From Blattamonas nauphoetae (lineage: Eukaryota > Preaxostyla > Oxymonadida): 64,000 nucleotides of DNA. Numbering within the stretch: position 1 is the first letter of the stretch; each line of letters opens with the position of its first letter. The notes beneath the pieces are model-generated. The model had not been told where the DNA came from, did no database searches, and saw nothing but the letters and a program-made list of their open reading frames with translations. Location of the stretch: the NCBI GenBank assembly GCA_033064195.1, contig JARBJD010000052.1, positions 1-64,000 of the forward strand. The letters are read 5' to 3'. Below, piece after piece: positions 44,131-55,900 of the stretch. The position numbers were made by a program, and so were the translations under genes.

Positions 44131-47100
44131 CTGAACGGTCCGAAGACCGAAGTGACGGTAACACTCCATGGGAAGAAACTATTCCCTGCGACGATGACAG
44201 TGAAAGTGAAGAATCCGAACTCGAATCGAGAATTCACAACGAATTTGTTATTTGTGGACACAACCAGCTGCACTGTGACATTCGCGGCTGGTCAAACAGA
44301 AACGGAGGCTGAACTGACGTTTGGTGTATTGTACGATATTGTGTCGATTGAATCATCGGATGGCAAGTCTTTCGTTGTGAACACTGGAGTGAACGTGTCA
44401 GTTCCCTCAGCTCCGATCATCGACACCATCACTTCGTTACTGTCACCGAACTGCACGCACTTCTCGATTTCGTTTTCAGGAAGCTCTCTTCCAAAGACTG
44501 GTTCGTTGGTTGCATCGATCTCTCCTTCGATGTCACTTTCGTTGAATTATGTGGATGAAGTATGGACAACGGGATGGTTGTTGAATGGAACGAATGGGAT
44601 GGTGATGAACACTCGTTATTCAGTGTCAAAGATTGCAAGTGGGGAAAACGAGATGATATTGAACTTGAATACGTTCACAACCGCGTTGGGACCGACACTG
44701 TCGTCGATTCCAACTGTGTCGCTGAAGGATGATGATCTGAACAGCGTTGTGGTTTCACTGGATGGGCATCGAATGCCTGTTTCTTCAGTGGTTCCCTTGT
44801 TTGATCTGATTGTTGTTGCGAGTGGGGGATCAACAGAAGAAATCAAGATTGAAGTTTGGTTCAGCACGAATTCAGTTGGAAGTGGAGAAGTTGAAGTGTA
44901 CAAAAGTGGGAAATTGAAGTATTTGACGAGTTATTCCGTTGTTAGAATGTCGAGCACTGATGTTTCCGTTTCGATTCCCTCAGCAGTGACATTCACAACG
45001 CCAGCAGCTCCCACGCGCATCGTCTCAGCAAGCTGCGATCTGGACACTGAAACTGGGAAATCAGCAGAGATTGTGCTGAATGGAGTGTCATTCCCCCAAT
45101 CGAAACCATTCACATTGACCGTGTTCGAGTTGGATGATTCGAAAGTTCGGACTGGAAGCGCGATTGAACTGTCGTCTTCGTTCGAAACAGATGGATCATC
45201 GACATTGCACACACTCTCGTCTCTGATCTATGGAAATGATGAGTCGAAATTGACGTTTGGGAAATGGTATGAAGTGACGAAATTGGACATTGCGAACGTG
45301 AAGACGATTGTGGATGATCTTGCTCGTTTTGTTGTTCCTCCTGAGCCATCTCGCCTGACAACAGTGACACTTCCTGCAGTGTATTCTGAAAAGGACACAG
45401 AAGTTTCAGTGACGCTGTCTGGGATCAAACTGACGGGGTTGTACACTGTGACGCTGAATAACGTTGTGAGCGCGAAACCAATTGATGTGAAGGTGACGTT
45501 TTCAGCTGGATCGTCGGGTGATCTGAAGGGTGTGCTGTACTCTGAACTGAGCCCTTCTTCTGTGAACATGACTTATGACACAAAATACCAGATTGTTTCG
45601 ATGAAAGACAGCAGCAATGGAAAAGTGTTTGTGGAAGAAGGATTGTCGTTGACGACGATGGAAGAACCAGCGAGAGTTGTTTCGGTGTGGATCTCTGGAT
45701 ATGAGAATGACGAGAAAGAAGCTATTTTGAGGATGGAAGGAAGAGAACTGGATGTGAACAAGAAATATTCAGTGAGTCTGTTGCCTGGAAATGTTATAGT
45801 TGAGTTAGAGTACGCTGAAGGGAAATGGGAAGGACGAGTCGAAGTGCGAGGAAGTGATGAGACTGGAACGGGTGTAATTTATGGAAAGCCGTACACAGTG
45901 GATTCAGTTGTGATTTCGGGCACACTGACGTCAGTTCATTGTGACGACATCTCGTTTGAGGTCAAAATGGAACCAGCACGACTCATCAACGCTGCTCTAA
46001 CACCAAATGATGGAATGAATATCTCCACTCTCACTCTCACCACTCGTAAGCTGGTCTCAAATCAGAAATACACTGTTGCACTCACTGGAACTCCAATCAC
46101 CCAGTCGAACTCTGATTCTGTTCACACACTCGATTTTGAGGTGGATGGAACACCATCGATCACAACAGAGCTGAGTCTTTATCCAGTGGCAACACTGCGA
46201 TTCAACCATCTCTACAAAGTGACGTCGATGAAACTGAAATCATCGTCCACTCCGATCTTCATGGAATCTGAAGCGTGCTCGTTCTCGACACCTGCCGAAC
46301 CAACTCGAATTGTGGATGGAGATGGACGACTGAACTCGCAACGAACGGAAGTTGTTGTGACACTGACCGGCCTCGCACTGAAAGCAGGATGGTATTCATT
46401 CACTCTGACTCACCCGATCGCAGGGAATTCACGAATCATCACTGGAAGTCTTTCATCGAATGGATTTATTGAATGTTCACACACAGTTGAAGCGAGCAAT
46501 GCAAATCGTTTGATGTTTGGGGAGACATACACAATCACATCAGCCACCCTGAACACAGAGCCAATCCTGTTCGATTCGGACATTCACATCAGAATTCCTG
46601 ATCAGCCTGTGGTGACTGACGCATCGTTCACTTTCAAGAATTCGCTCAACACGACTTGTGCAGTGACATTGACAGGATCAGATCTGAATCTGGATGGGAA
46701 CTATCTTGTTGCTCTTTCAGACGGTCCAACTCTGACGATCTCCTTCAATGAGAAGAAACAGGCAGTTTCTCCGATTCTTCTGATTGGTCGAGCTGGAACA
46801 CTGCAGTTCAACACAACTTACTATGTTCTTTCGATCAAGAAAGATGGGGATGAGACAGATGTTGTTCGTGTTGATGGAACTGTCTCGTTCGAAACAGGAT
46901 TGAAACCAACCACACTCACTGTGATTGTGGACGAGAAAACAGGAAGCAACGATCCAAATTGTGGCGATTCAGTGAATCCTTGTTCATCTGTGGATGCTAC
47001 TCGTGAAATTGCATCTGTCCTGTCGATCTGGAAAGTCACGCTGAAAGTTGTGTCATCAGTTGCTCAGTCTCAGCCTTGGTTAGTTTCGAGTGATGAATCT

Positions 47101-49002
47101 CTTTTCATCACAAACGAGCAGATTGGTGTCCCCACACTCCGCATCACCTCGTCTGCATCGATGGACGAGGAAGATGGGATGATTGTTGTGGATGGTGGGA
47201 TTCTGGAAATCCGCGACATTTCGGTGTTGATCGAGAACGGATCCGATTCATTCGTTTTTGTGTTTGGAAGAGACAGCACGATCTTTCTGATGAGCTCGTC
47301 AATCACAGGTCTCGAAAGCACGGGCAATTCTGACGAAGATGAAGATGTGTGCAGTTGGTCGAGTGGGATTCTTCGCTTTGTGAATTGCACGACACTCGTG
47401 GACAACGCAAAACTGACACATCATTCGCAGGGAGCGATCAACATGGATGGGGGATCATTGACTGTCGAGTCTTCCTCCTTCCACGGCAACACTCCGAAAC
47501 TCGAATCCTTCCAATCACTCCGACGAAATATCTTCTGCACTGGCTCTGCCACCATCAAAATCGAGAGTCTGAATGGTGGAGATGGATCAAAAGACTTTCC
47601 TTCGCCGTGGATTTCGCTGAACGACTGCAACCTGACGGGAGACCATGCGAAGCCAGACACTCCACTTTTCATCCCACCCCTGTCGACAGAATCGAAGAGC
47701 ACACTGAACAAGACGAACAAAGCGTTCTGGATTGAAATGACAGGATCGACACTGATTCCGTGTGGATTGTGGTTGGAGATTGTGGAAGTGACGAAAGAGA
47801 AGAGAGATGGGATTTCAGAGAAAGTTGAACTGACAACTGATTCGTGCTCGTCGATCTCGGAGTCTTCCATCTCTCTCGACGTTGCGCAGTCTCTCCTGTC
47901 GTCTCTGAAAGACAATCTGGAATGGCGTGGACGACTGGTTTTTGGCTCAAATCAAACAACATCGGAATCGTTCGTTGTTCAAAAGAGCTCAGCTGATCGA
48001 ATCTCGCAGTCAGTTCGTGACAACATGAAATGGTGGCTTCCTCTGTTGATTGTGGTTGTGTCTTTGGCACTCATCGTGATCGTCGTTGTTGTTCTCTGTT
48101 GTCGCCGCAGGAAATCAGCTCAGATCGAAAAGAAAGACACAGCGAGCACCGAGATGGATTCCGAAATCGTCGAAAAAATGGAAGGCCCTGAAGATTACAA
48201 CAGTTTGAATCAAGTCGTATCAACTTCACATCGACAACTCAACACTAACGGCATCCATGCTGAACCAATCTCATTGGGAGCCTCAACGTTCAAGGACGAA
48301 GGACTTCCATCCACAAGCGTTGAACAATTGGAAGTGTTGGTTTGTGGAGAAGCAAGCAAGGTTGAGATTGTTTCGAAGAATGAGACGCTGTTCGATCGAC
48401 TGCACGGGCTGAACAAACAGAGAGTGGATGCAGTTGCGGTTGGGATGGAGATTGTGAATGGTCTTCGTCATCTGAGCCAGTCGGAGATGTTTTCTGTGGC
48501 GCTAGCGAAGTGGACGCCGCACTGGGTCGTTCTGGACTCGAAGGATCGCGTGTGCATTCGACTGAACGAAGAGGCAGGATTGCATGTGGATGGGAGTGGG
48601 AAGCAGATTGCGATTGACGATGGACAGCGATGGAGAGCGCCTGAGCAGTCGAATGGTCAGCTGGGTGTGAACTCAGAGCGTGTGTCGGTTTTTCGGCTCG
48701 GCCTTGTGTTGCTGGAAATGAGGACGGGAGTGATTCCCTTCGGGGAGATTGATGGAACGAACGCGTCTCGGCAGGTGTGTGCTGGTCTTCTTCCTCCGCA
48801 CAAGGACGTGGACGAAGGGTTGATGTCGATTGTGCGAGAATGCCTGACGATCAATGCTCACGATCGACCGCTGCTGATGGAAGTTGAGGACAAGCTGGAA
48901 CAGTATGCTTCGTGTCGCAAGATGGATGAGAATGGGCAAACAGCTTCTGGTGGAAAGACCGAGGCGCTCCAATCTCGGCCGACAGTGGAGTTCACGCATT
49001 GA
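44131..49002 (+). CDS. Gene B segment 3: Ig-like array, second beta-helix, membrane span, pseudokinase
   Basis: About 1,623 native residues from LNGPKTEVTVTLHGKKLFPA on. Ig-like repeats recur at APIIDTITSLLSPNC, APTRIVSASCDL, EPSRLTTVTLP, EPARVVSVWISGY, EPARLINAAL, EPTRIVDGDGRL and QPVVTDASFTF. The second beta-helix (about 46935-47800) is followed by a Ser-rich stalk, the span MKWWLPLLIVVVSLALIVIV, the stop-transfer RRRKSAQ, an acidic tail, and the kinase-like domain from LFDRLHGLNKQRVDAVAVGM to the end. The domain keeps APE and the C-terminal DRP helix but has no HRD or DFG, so catalysis is unlikely. An open frame extends upstream into the insertion at 44101, which is not native. Confidence 0.78.
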   Translation: MNGPKTEVTVTLHGKKLFPATMTVKVKNPNSNREFTTNLLFVDTTSCTVTFAAGQTETEAELTFGVLYDIVSIESSDGKSFVVNTGVNVSVPSAPIIDTITSLLSPNCTHFSISFSGSSLPKTGSLVASISPSMSLSLNYVDEVWTTGWLLNGTNGMVMNTRYSVSKIASGENEMILNLNTFTTALGPTLSSIPTVSLKDDDLNSVVVSLDGHRMPVSSVVPLFDLIVVASGGSTEEIKIEVWFSTNSVGSGEVEVYKSGKLKYLTSYSVVRMSSTDVSVSIPSAVTFTTPAAPTRIVSASCDLDTETGKSAEIVLNGVSFPQSKPFTLTVFELDDSKVRTGSAIELSSSFETDGSSTLHTLSSLIYGNDESKLTFGKWYEVTKLDIANVKTIVDDLARFVVPPEPSRLTTVTLPAVYSEKDTEVSVTLSGIKLTGLYTVTLNNVVSAKPIDVKVTFSAGSSGDLKGVLYSELSPSSVNMTYDTKYQIVSMKDSSNGKVFVEEGLSLTTMEEPARVVSVWISGYENDEKEAILRMEGRELDVNKKYSVSLLPGNVIVELEYAEGKWEGRVEVRGSDETGTGVIYGKPYTVDSVVISGTLTSVHCDDISFEVKMEPARLINAALTPNDGMNISTLTLTTRKLVSNQKYTVALTGTPITQSNSDSVHTLDFEVDGTPSITTELSLYPVATLRFNHLYKVTSMKLKSSSTPIFMESEACSFSTPAEPTRIVDGDGRLNSQRTEVVVTLTGLALKAGWYSFTLTHPIAGNSRIITGSLSSNGFIECSHTVEASNANRLMFGETYTITSATLNTEPILFDSDIHIRIPDQPVVTDASFTFKNSLNTTCAVTLTGSDLNLDGNYLVALSDGPTLTISFNEKKQAVSPILLIGRAGTLQFNTTYYVLSIKKDGDETDVVRVDGTVSFETGLKPTTLTVIVDEKTGSNDPNCGDSVNPCSSVDATREIASVLSIWKVTLKVVSSVAQSQPWLVSSDESLFITNEQIGVPTLRITSSASMDEEDGMIVVDGGILEIRDISVLIENGSDSFVFVFGRDSTIFLMSSSITGLESTGNSDEDEDVCSWSSGILRFVNCTTLVDNAKLTHHSQGAINMDGGSLTVESSSFHGNTPKLESFQSLRRNIFCTGSATIKIESLNGGDGSKDFPSPWISLNDCNLTGDHAKPDTPLFIPPLSTESKSTLNKTNKAFWIEMTGSTLIPCGLWLEIVEVTKEKRDGISEKVELTTDSCSSISESSISLDVAQSLLSSLKDNLEWRGRLVFGSNQTTSESFVVQKSSADRISQSVRDNMKWWLPLLIVVVSLALIVIVVVVLCCRRRKSAQIEKKDTASTEMDSEIVEKMEGPEDYNSLNQVVSTSHRQLNTNGIHAEPISLGASTFKDEGLPSTSVEQLEVLVCGEASKVEIVSKNETLFDRLHGLNKQRVDAVAVGMEIVNGLRHLSQSEMFSVALAKWTPHWVVLDSKDRVCIRLNEEAGLHVDGSGKQIAIDDGQRWRAPEQSNGQLGVNSERVSVFRLGLVLLEMRTGVIPFGEIDGTNASRQVCAGLLPPHKDVDEGLMSIVRECLTINAHDRPLLMEVEDKLEQYASCRKMDENGQTASGGKTEALQSRPTVEFTH

Positions 49003-49945
49003 TTGGTGGACGACGCTTGATCGTTGGATCTTCATTCTTTTTCTTTGAGTCACCTCACGATTCCTTTGTCTGACTTTCCATTTCTGGCTTCTGACTTCCC
49101 CATTCACTTTGACTTCATTGCACTTTTTTTCTTCTTTCTTCTCATGTCACCCTCTTCTTTTCATGTTCACGGTTTGCACGTCACTCATTCATCACTTTTC
49201 ATTGTCTTTCTTCTCTCTTCATTCTCTCACAATCGTCTTCACTATTGTCGTTTCTCAGCAGATGACTCTTTCTGGCTTGCTTCTTCGATGGAGGAAACTG
49301 TATGATTGTGCAGAGAAGCTTCGACCCAGTCCATTTTTGTAGAATTCATGCAAGTTGACGATCTGACTGACAAATAGTGTAAGCGATGTTTCATGACGAT
49401 GATGAAGTAAGACTTGTTCATGGGACTCACTCCGAGAAGGAGAGGGGAGGCAGACATCGTCAGAAACCTAAAAGGAATAAACGTGATGAAAGTCTGTCCG
49501 GATCATGTTCCGATTCGACACGACCCAAAAAAGAAGAATAGACGAAGAGTCAGATTGACAGGATTGGCATGAATCAAAAAGAATGAACGAAAGATGCAGA
49601 GACGATAGTGTGCTAGTCAGAGGAGTGTGTGTCGAGCAGAGACAGGCTGTGATTGGATCATCAGAAAACGAAATCCAGTGTTGAGAGTGTGGCTGGATGA
49701 TGAAGACTGCTGACCAGCGAGAGACCAGCTGTTGAGACTGGCATGAGGTGTCTGTGTTGAGGATGGGGTCTCAAAGAGGAGACACAGACCCAAAATGAAT
49801 CGTAAAGACATGAATGTTGGTGAAGGAAGACAATATGAGCACGAAAGTATGGAGCTGGTCGGTAAGATAGGTGAGTGGACGATTTGATGAAAGAAAGACA
49901 TCGTCGATCGAGTGATATCCACTTCGATGGACGATTCTGCTTGGT
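49003..49945. other. Convergent 3' spacer between gene B and gene C
   Basis: No gene is supported. The first 300-350 bp repeat the 3' flank of gene A. The rest contains open frames without recognisable features. Both neighbouring genes end into this spacer, so it probably holds their transcript ends. No terminator motif is recognised. Confidence 0.45.
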
Positions 49946-52900
49946 TTAGTCTTGCTCGATGACCTTTAAATTACAATTCGCGAAAGTAACACGTCGACGG
50001 ACGACAATTGGGAGTCCTTTTGAAAAGGTGACCAGCGCTCCTGTTGATGTGTCTGCTGCTCGTCCAACCACTCGATTCTTGTCCAGTGTTGCGATTCCTG
50101 AAGAATACAATGTCCAGGGACGAGAGGCAGTGGTTGTCTCGAACCAAGAGTCTTCGATTTTGATGACAGTGTGTTCCGAGTGTGTTGTGATGTGGAGAGC
50201 GGAGGTGGTGGGAGAGGGAGGAGTGGAGTCGAGGAAGAGACAGGACGAGATCAGAACAGTGCGTGAGGAGGATGGGTGGGAAGGAGGAGTGATGGAAAGC
50301 GAGAGAGCGGATTGTGTGATTGTCGAGAGAGTCCCAACTCCGCTCTTCTCGAACACACACCCCACAATGTTGAGTTGATGTTGGGCCGTCTGAACTTCAA
50401 TCAATCCCGCTGTGGATGATGAATCAGAAGAGTCTGTTCTGATTGTTCTGCTCATTCGACATGCTGTCATCTCAAAAGACGATTCTTCATCTTCAGAAAC
50501 AAAGCTGACGAGTGGTGCATCTTGTGAGGTTGTTCCCATCATCACACATTCCTCCATTTTGAGTGAAATCGGTTTTGTTTTGCTGTGCGCTTGAATGAAG
50601 CTGATTCCGCGTCCAAATGTCATTCCAGACACTTCTGTTGTGTGAAGCACAATTCTTCCATTGACAAGTCGAGCCAAACTCATCCCAATGTTCTGTCCGT
50701 TGTTCGCAATCTTCGAGTCTGTCATTTCGAGTGTTCCTTGTTTGTCGACTGTGAATGTGTATACAGTTTCATCTTCTTCTGATTGGACTGTTGCTGGGAG
50801 GGAAAGAAGCAAATGCTCCACTTTCAACGACCCTTGTTCAATCTCCACTACCCCCTTCATCTCTCCGAATTCCTCTCCTCTCACTTTCACCATCGCCAGC
50901 GATTCTGTCGCTGAAGTCAAGATCAGTGTTCTTTCTTCTCCAATCAACGGGAATGTCCCTCCCATTTCCACACTCCCCATCACCGAGATTCGCAGTGTTT
51001 TGTCTTCGATCATCCAACCCGCTTCCTGTCCAACCAGAACAGTCGAGCAGGCCAAATTTTCCTCTCCACACTCGCCTCCATCATCTGATCCTCCAGTCTT
51101 CACAAAAACATACAAGAAAGGAGGTTTATCAGCAATCTCCAGAACGGCAGATTTGTTGCAGAAAGCATTCACACCATCATCTGTTGCGAGAGTCACCGAT
51201 GTCATGGAATACGACGAGCTGTGTTGGACAGAGCCAACAGAGCCGACAGGAATGACTTCGGAACAGGCTGTTGTGACGTCCTGGACAGTGACAATGATTG
51301 AGAGAGAGGAGTTGAAAGTGATTTTCCATTTCTGGCCAACTTGGAAGTTCTTTCCAGTTGCCCACAGGATTCCACGAGTCCGACGAGCTCTTTTCTGCAT
51401 CTTCGAAATCTTCGCTTCCATTCACACTCACAAGTCGTTCCGGTTCGGCTGGGGTGTCGAATGAGCACTGAGCTTCTTCGACGATTATCGGTTCTTGGGA
51501 TGGTTTTTCTGCCATCGTTGCAGAGTATCTTTTTCCATACAAGAGATTATCGGGACGCGAAGGATAAAATGTCAGATCGAAGTTATACGTTGTGGATGCC
51601 TTGCCCCTGAAGTCAATGGCGACGGTGTTGGTGGGGTCGGATGAAGGAGTCAGGGTGAGAGTGTAGTCGGTGTCGATCGTCAGCGCTCGGGTCTCGATGG
51701 TCAATGTCGATCCGTTGAGACCATCGTGGAATTTGATCGAAGTAGAGACGAGGCGAGCTGGTTCATTTGGTGTGGCGAATGTTGTGGCTGTTGCCTCGAA
51801 GTGGATCTCAGTCGATCCTTTTTGAATTTTTTGCACTTCATAACGAGTTCCAAACTCCAGTTGGCCTTTCCGTTTCGTCTCGTCTTTTTCGATTGGATAG
51901 AGAATAACCATGAACGTCGGAAACACTCTATCCGTGTTCGTCGTCACCACAATCTTCTTTTCGTGCACAGTTTCTCCTTCTCCAGCAATCGACTGCAAGA
52001 TCATCTCGTAGGGTGTGCTTGCTGAAAGAGCGTGGGTTTCAGATGACAGTTCAATTGTGGTCTTTTTTTCGTCGGTGAAGCCACTTGCTGTCATTTTCGA
52101 CAATCGACTCGGCTCGGGAGGAACAGTGAAATTAACGTCCTTGACTACCTTTCCATCTTCTCCATCCACACTAATCCCAACTACGAAATACGTCTCCCCG
52201 TACGAAAGACGAGGAGATGACACTCCGAAGATCTCCTCAAAGTGCAAGAACGACCCCGATTCACTTTCTGAAGAGAGCGTCCCTTTCAGTTCAATCACTT
52301 CTCCAGACACCACTCCCAATGGATCCTCTTCCTGCACTTTCAGTGTGTATCCCTTCCCACTCGAAAGACCCACTCCCCAAAACCTCACAACTCCAGATTT
52401 CTCCTTCTCTCCCCCCAGCAAGCAATCTGTTCCTTCGATCCGAATCGGTTCTTCCGGTGTCGTGAATGTTGTGGTGGTTGTCTCGAAAAAGACAGGGATA
52501 TCTTCTTTTACCGCAATGACCGCACTCACTTCATATTTAGTGTTATAATTCAGCTGGGAAACAGGATATAGCGTGTTTTTTCCTTCCCATGTTTGGTCCG
52601 ACGTGTATGACAGTCGAATCTTCGCGTTCTGACTGGTGGCTGGTGTCAGATGTACTGAATATTGGTCTGACTTGTTGAGCAGTATGCCAGTCATCACAAA
52701 CGTAGCTTCCGTTAAATCGTCGTCGAATGTAGCTGTTATAGTGACGATTCGTGTTGGTTCAACAGACGTGATGAAGATGATGTCGCGTTGGAACTTGATG
52801 TCGGTACCCGACGGGTCTTTCACACCAACAAGGGTGTATTCTGTGTCGTATTGCAGTTCGATTTCTGAGGATGTCTGAGAGAACAGGACTGCCTCTCCCG

Positions 52901-55900
52901 TTCCTTTGTTCTGGTCATCGAATTGCATCTTGAATGTGGCCTCTTCGTCCGTTTGTTTCTCTTTCACGACGATGGTATGTTCACCGCTCGACATGACCAC
53001 CCCTTTTGCTGAAAACTGAACCTTCTTATCTTTATCTGTTGTTCCGGTGAGGACAAGCTCTGTGAGTCGTGTTGGTTCTTCCGGTGTCAAAAACGTTCGT
53101 TGTTCTAAATCATATAGAATCTCTTCGGAACCTCTCTTTGCTAAGTCGAGAGAGTATTCTGTGTCGAACTCAAATTGGGCTTTTCTCTCTTCTTCTTCGA
53201 GAGCTGTCGGATACAGAATAGCTTTGTGTGTGATAATTTCAGAATCAGAGTTAGTTTTAACGATGATGGTCTTGTAGTGTGTAGGACTGCCTTCTTTCTT
53301 TGAGGCGAAGATGAGTGTGTAGTCGGTGTTTGGAAGGAGTTGTCGAGAGTCAAAGAAGAGGTTGATTGAAGTCTTATCTTCATCGATGAAATCTGGGCTT
53401 CTCGCCACACTCATGATTCGTTCTGGCTCGTTTGGTGTCCTGAATGAACCAGCCTCAGTCTCCGTTAGAACCTCAATCTGATTGTCTGTGTCCTCAAAAG
53501 TAATGAAGTACTGTGTGCCATAAAGCAAATTTGGGGGGTCGGCCGAATACATATTGAATTGGATGTTAAAAGAAGGAGACCAGACAGCACCTGTGCCCGA
53601 GTCCGTGTGCACAGTCGTGCCGCCTTGGTCGATTGTCATTTTGTAGGTTGTGGTGGGGTTCAGAGCTTGGGAGGAGATGGTGAGGATTGAAGAGTTCCCT
53701 CCTTTTTGAAGGATTGATTCGGCCAAGATGAAACGAGCAGGTTCGGGCTTAATTTCGATGTTGATTGAAATATAAAAGAGAGGTGTCGAATTCCCTTGTT
53801 TTCTGAACTCGGCAACATTGTATGTTTTGCCATATGCCATCTTTGCGCTCTCTGTTGGGAATAGAGAGGCCGATCCTTTCCATTCATAGTTAGGTTTGTC
53901 GTACGAGAATGTGACAGTGGCAGTGGGAAGACCTGTGCAACTCATGTCAACCTCGTATTTGGCATTTTGGTCCAGCTGCTGACCAGTCATCTTGAAAAAG
54001 ACGTTCTTCATATCTGCATCGTACGCAATACTCAACGAGCGCAGTCGAGTGGGCTCTGGAGGAGTTACGAAGGTTATGCCATCAGCGACGAGTGTATCGT
54101 TTGGGGAAGAGGATTTCACGCTGACCAGTGTGTAGTTTGTTCCGTACTTCAGTTGGATCTCATCGGATTTCATTGAGAACAGAATGGCAGACCCACTCCC
54201 TTCTGTGTCTGAGGTGAAGGTGACGTTGATCAACGCTTGTTCCACGCTATCTGTCTCTTTCATGGTCAACTCGTATGTTCCTTCTTTCATCAATCTTCCC
54301 TCCGCTTCGAATTCTGCTTTTGTCGCATTGTCAACCATCCCTTTCAAAGTCAATCCTGTCAGCCTTTGCTGTTCGGCAGGAGTGGTAAATGACATCTGGT
54401 CTGGATACTGTCGAACCACTTCTCTATCCCCGTTCATCATCTGAGTAAGACGGTATGTTGTGCTGTATTCGAATTGAGCATTTCTCTCCGTTGTCCCTTC
54501 TGCTTGGACCGGAAACAGAATCGCGTGGTATTTTCCAAGATCTCCATTTGCATTTGTTTCTATTGAAATGGTCTTTGTATGTGTTTGTCCCTCCGATGTG
54601 AATGTCAGTGTGTAGATCGTGTTTGGGAGAAGATGTTCTTTGGTGAAAGTGATTGTTGTGAAGGTTTTCTCTTCTTCATCAGTGTATTTGCCATCTCCTT
54701 TCAAAGTCAGCAATCGTTCAGGTTTCTCCGGAACAGTGAATGCCAAATCCGTCCAGAAAGGAACAGACACTCCAGCAGCATCCTTGAAGTCGGTCACTTT
54801 GTATGTCGACCCAAACGTCAGATTCACGTTGCTGGGAGTTTGATCGTAGCCGACCGCTTGAAGCGTTGCCTTTGATTCGGTGAACTCGAGAGAATGATTA
54901 AAAACGTTTTCGATGTTGTCTTGCTGTAAAGTCACAATGAATGTTCCAGTGAGATTGACACCTCTAAACGTGATTGTCAGATTTGATTTGAGAGTGCCCT
55001 CGTCGAATTCAGGTGTTGGGATGTGTGTGAGATAGGTGAGTTCGGGATCGGTGATCTTCAGATTTGTTGGGATTGTGGTCGTGTACTGTGGCAGACAAGC
55101 AGCTGTGATCTTGTAATCTGTGAGAGGCACCTGAAGCAATCCGGTCTCGCTGACCGACTGACCCTGATTCACAACTGAGTTGCTTCCAGTAAATTGAAAT
55201 TCCAACAATCGACCAATCTGTGGTGCTTTGGTCGGATCTGTCCTTGGTGTTCCTCCCGTGTTGTCAACGACAACCAACATTCTTCCAGAGACAGATGTGC
55301 TGAGGGTGAGTGTGAGTGTGGCTTTCGTCTCAGACGTTTGTGTAACTGAGAGCGCGTTCAGGGCGGTCGTTTTCTCACTTGAAGGCTTTGGCATAACTTG
55401 AGCAAGGTCGACCGTATTGTGTCGAATTTGGTTCGCGTTGACATCTGAATCACAACCAGTGAAGGCTTCTGCATTCACAGGGTTAATTGAGTTGTCTGTG
55501 TAGATATCATGACCTCGACTGAGAATTGAATTACAGCTTCTGAACTGCGTGTATTTGATATTCACAGAAGTACAGGTGATAAAGCGTAGACCACCGCCGC
55601 CGGCAGAAGGGTCAGTTCCAGTCTGTTTGCAGTTCTTCAAAAGGCAATACGTCAGCCCAGATGCAGAACCGAAGTTGCTTATGTAAAAATATAAGCCACC
55701 ACCGTATTGAATTGCAGAGCAGTCGATGAAGATGCAGTTGGTGATTGTTGGTTGGTTGCCACGGTAGAAGTTCACACCTCCGCCGGTTGAGGCTGAGCAC
55801 GACGAGAAAAACGAGTTCGTGATTGTTGTGTAATATGTGGTGTTTGCTTGAGCATGATACACGTAAACAGCTCCCCCATAACTGCCTTGTGATTTGCAGA

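Larger units (their letters stand above)
39845..49002 (+). pseudogene. Gene B: giant receptor-like surface protein with pseudokinase tail, split by two insertions
   Basis: Pieces are 39845-41805, 42718-43677 and 44131-49002, together about 2,597 residues. Order: signal peptide (MLLFICHIFTCNHVQLQSLE), beta-helix to about residue 560, at least eleven Ig-like repeats, second beta-helix (from VDEKTGSNDPNCGDSVNPCS at about 46935), membrane span at about 48029-48110, pseudokinase to the TGA at 49002. Both gaps are TIR elements with short target duplications, and their removal restores the frame seen in gene A. By family logic it is a type I surface receptor. It is listed as interrupted because the insertions contain stops in frame. 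Confidence 0.75.
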
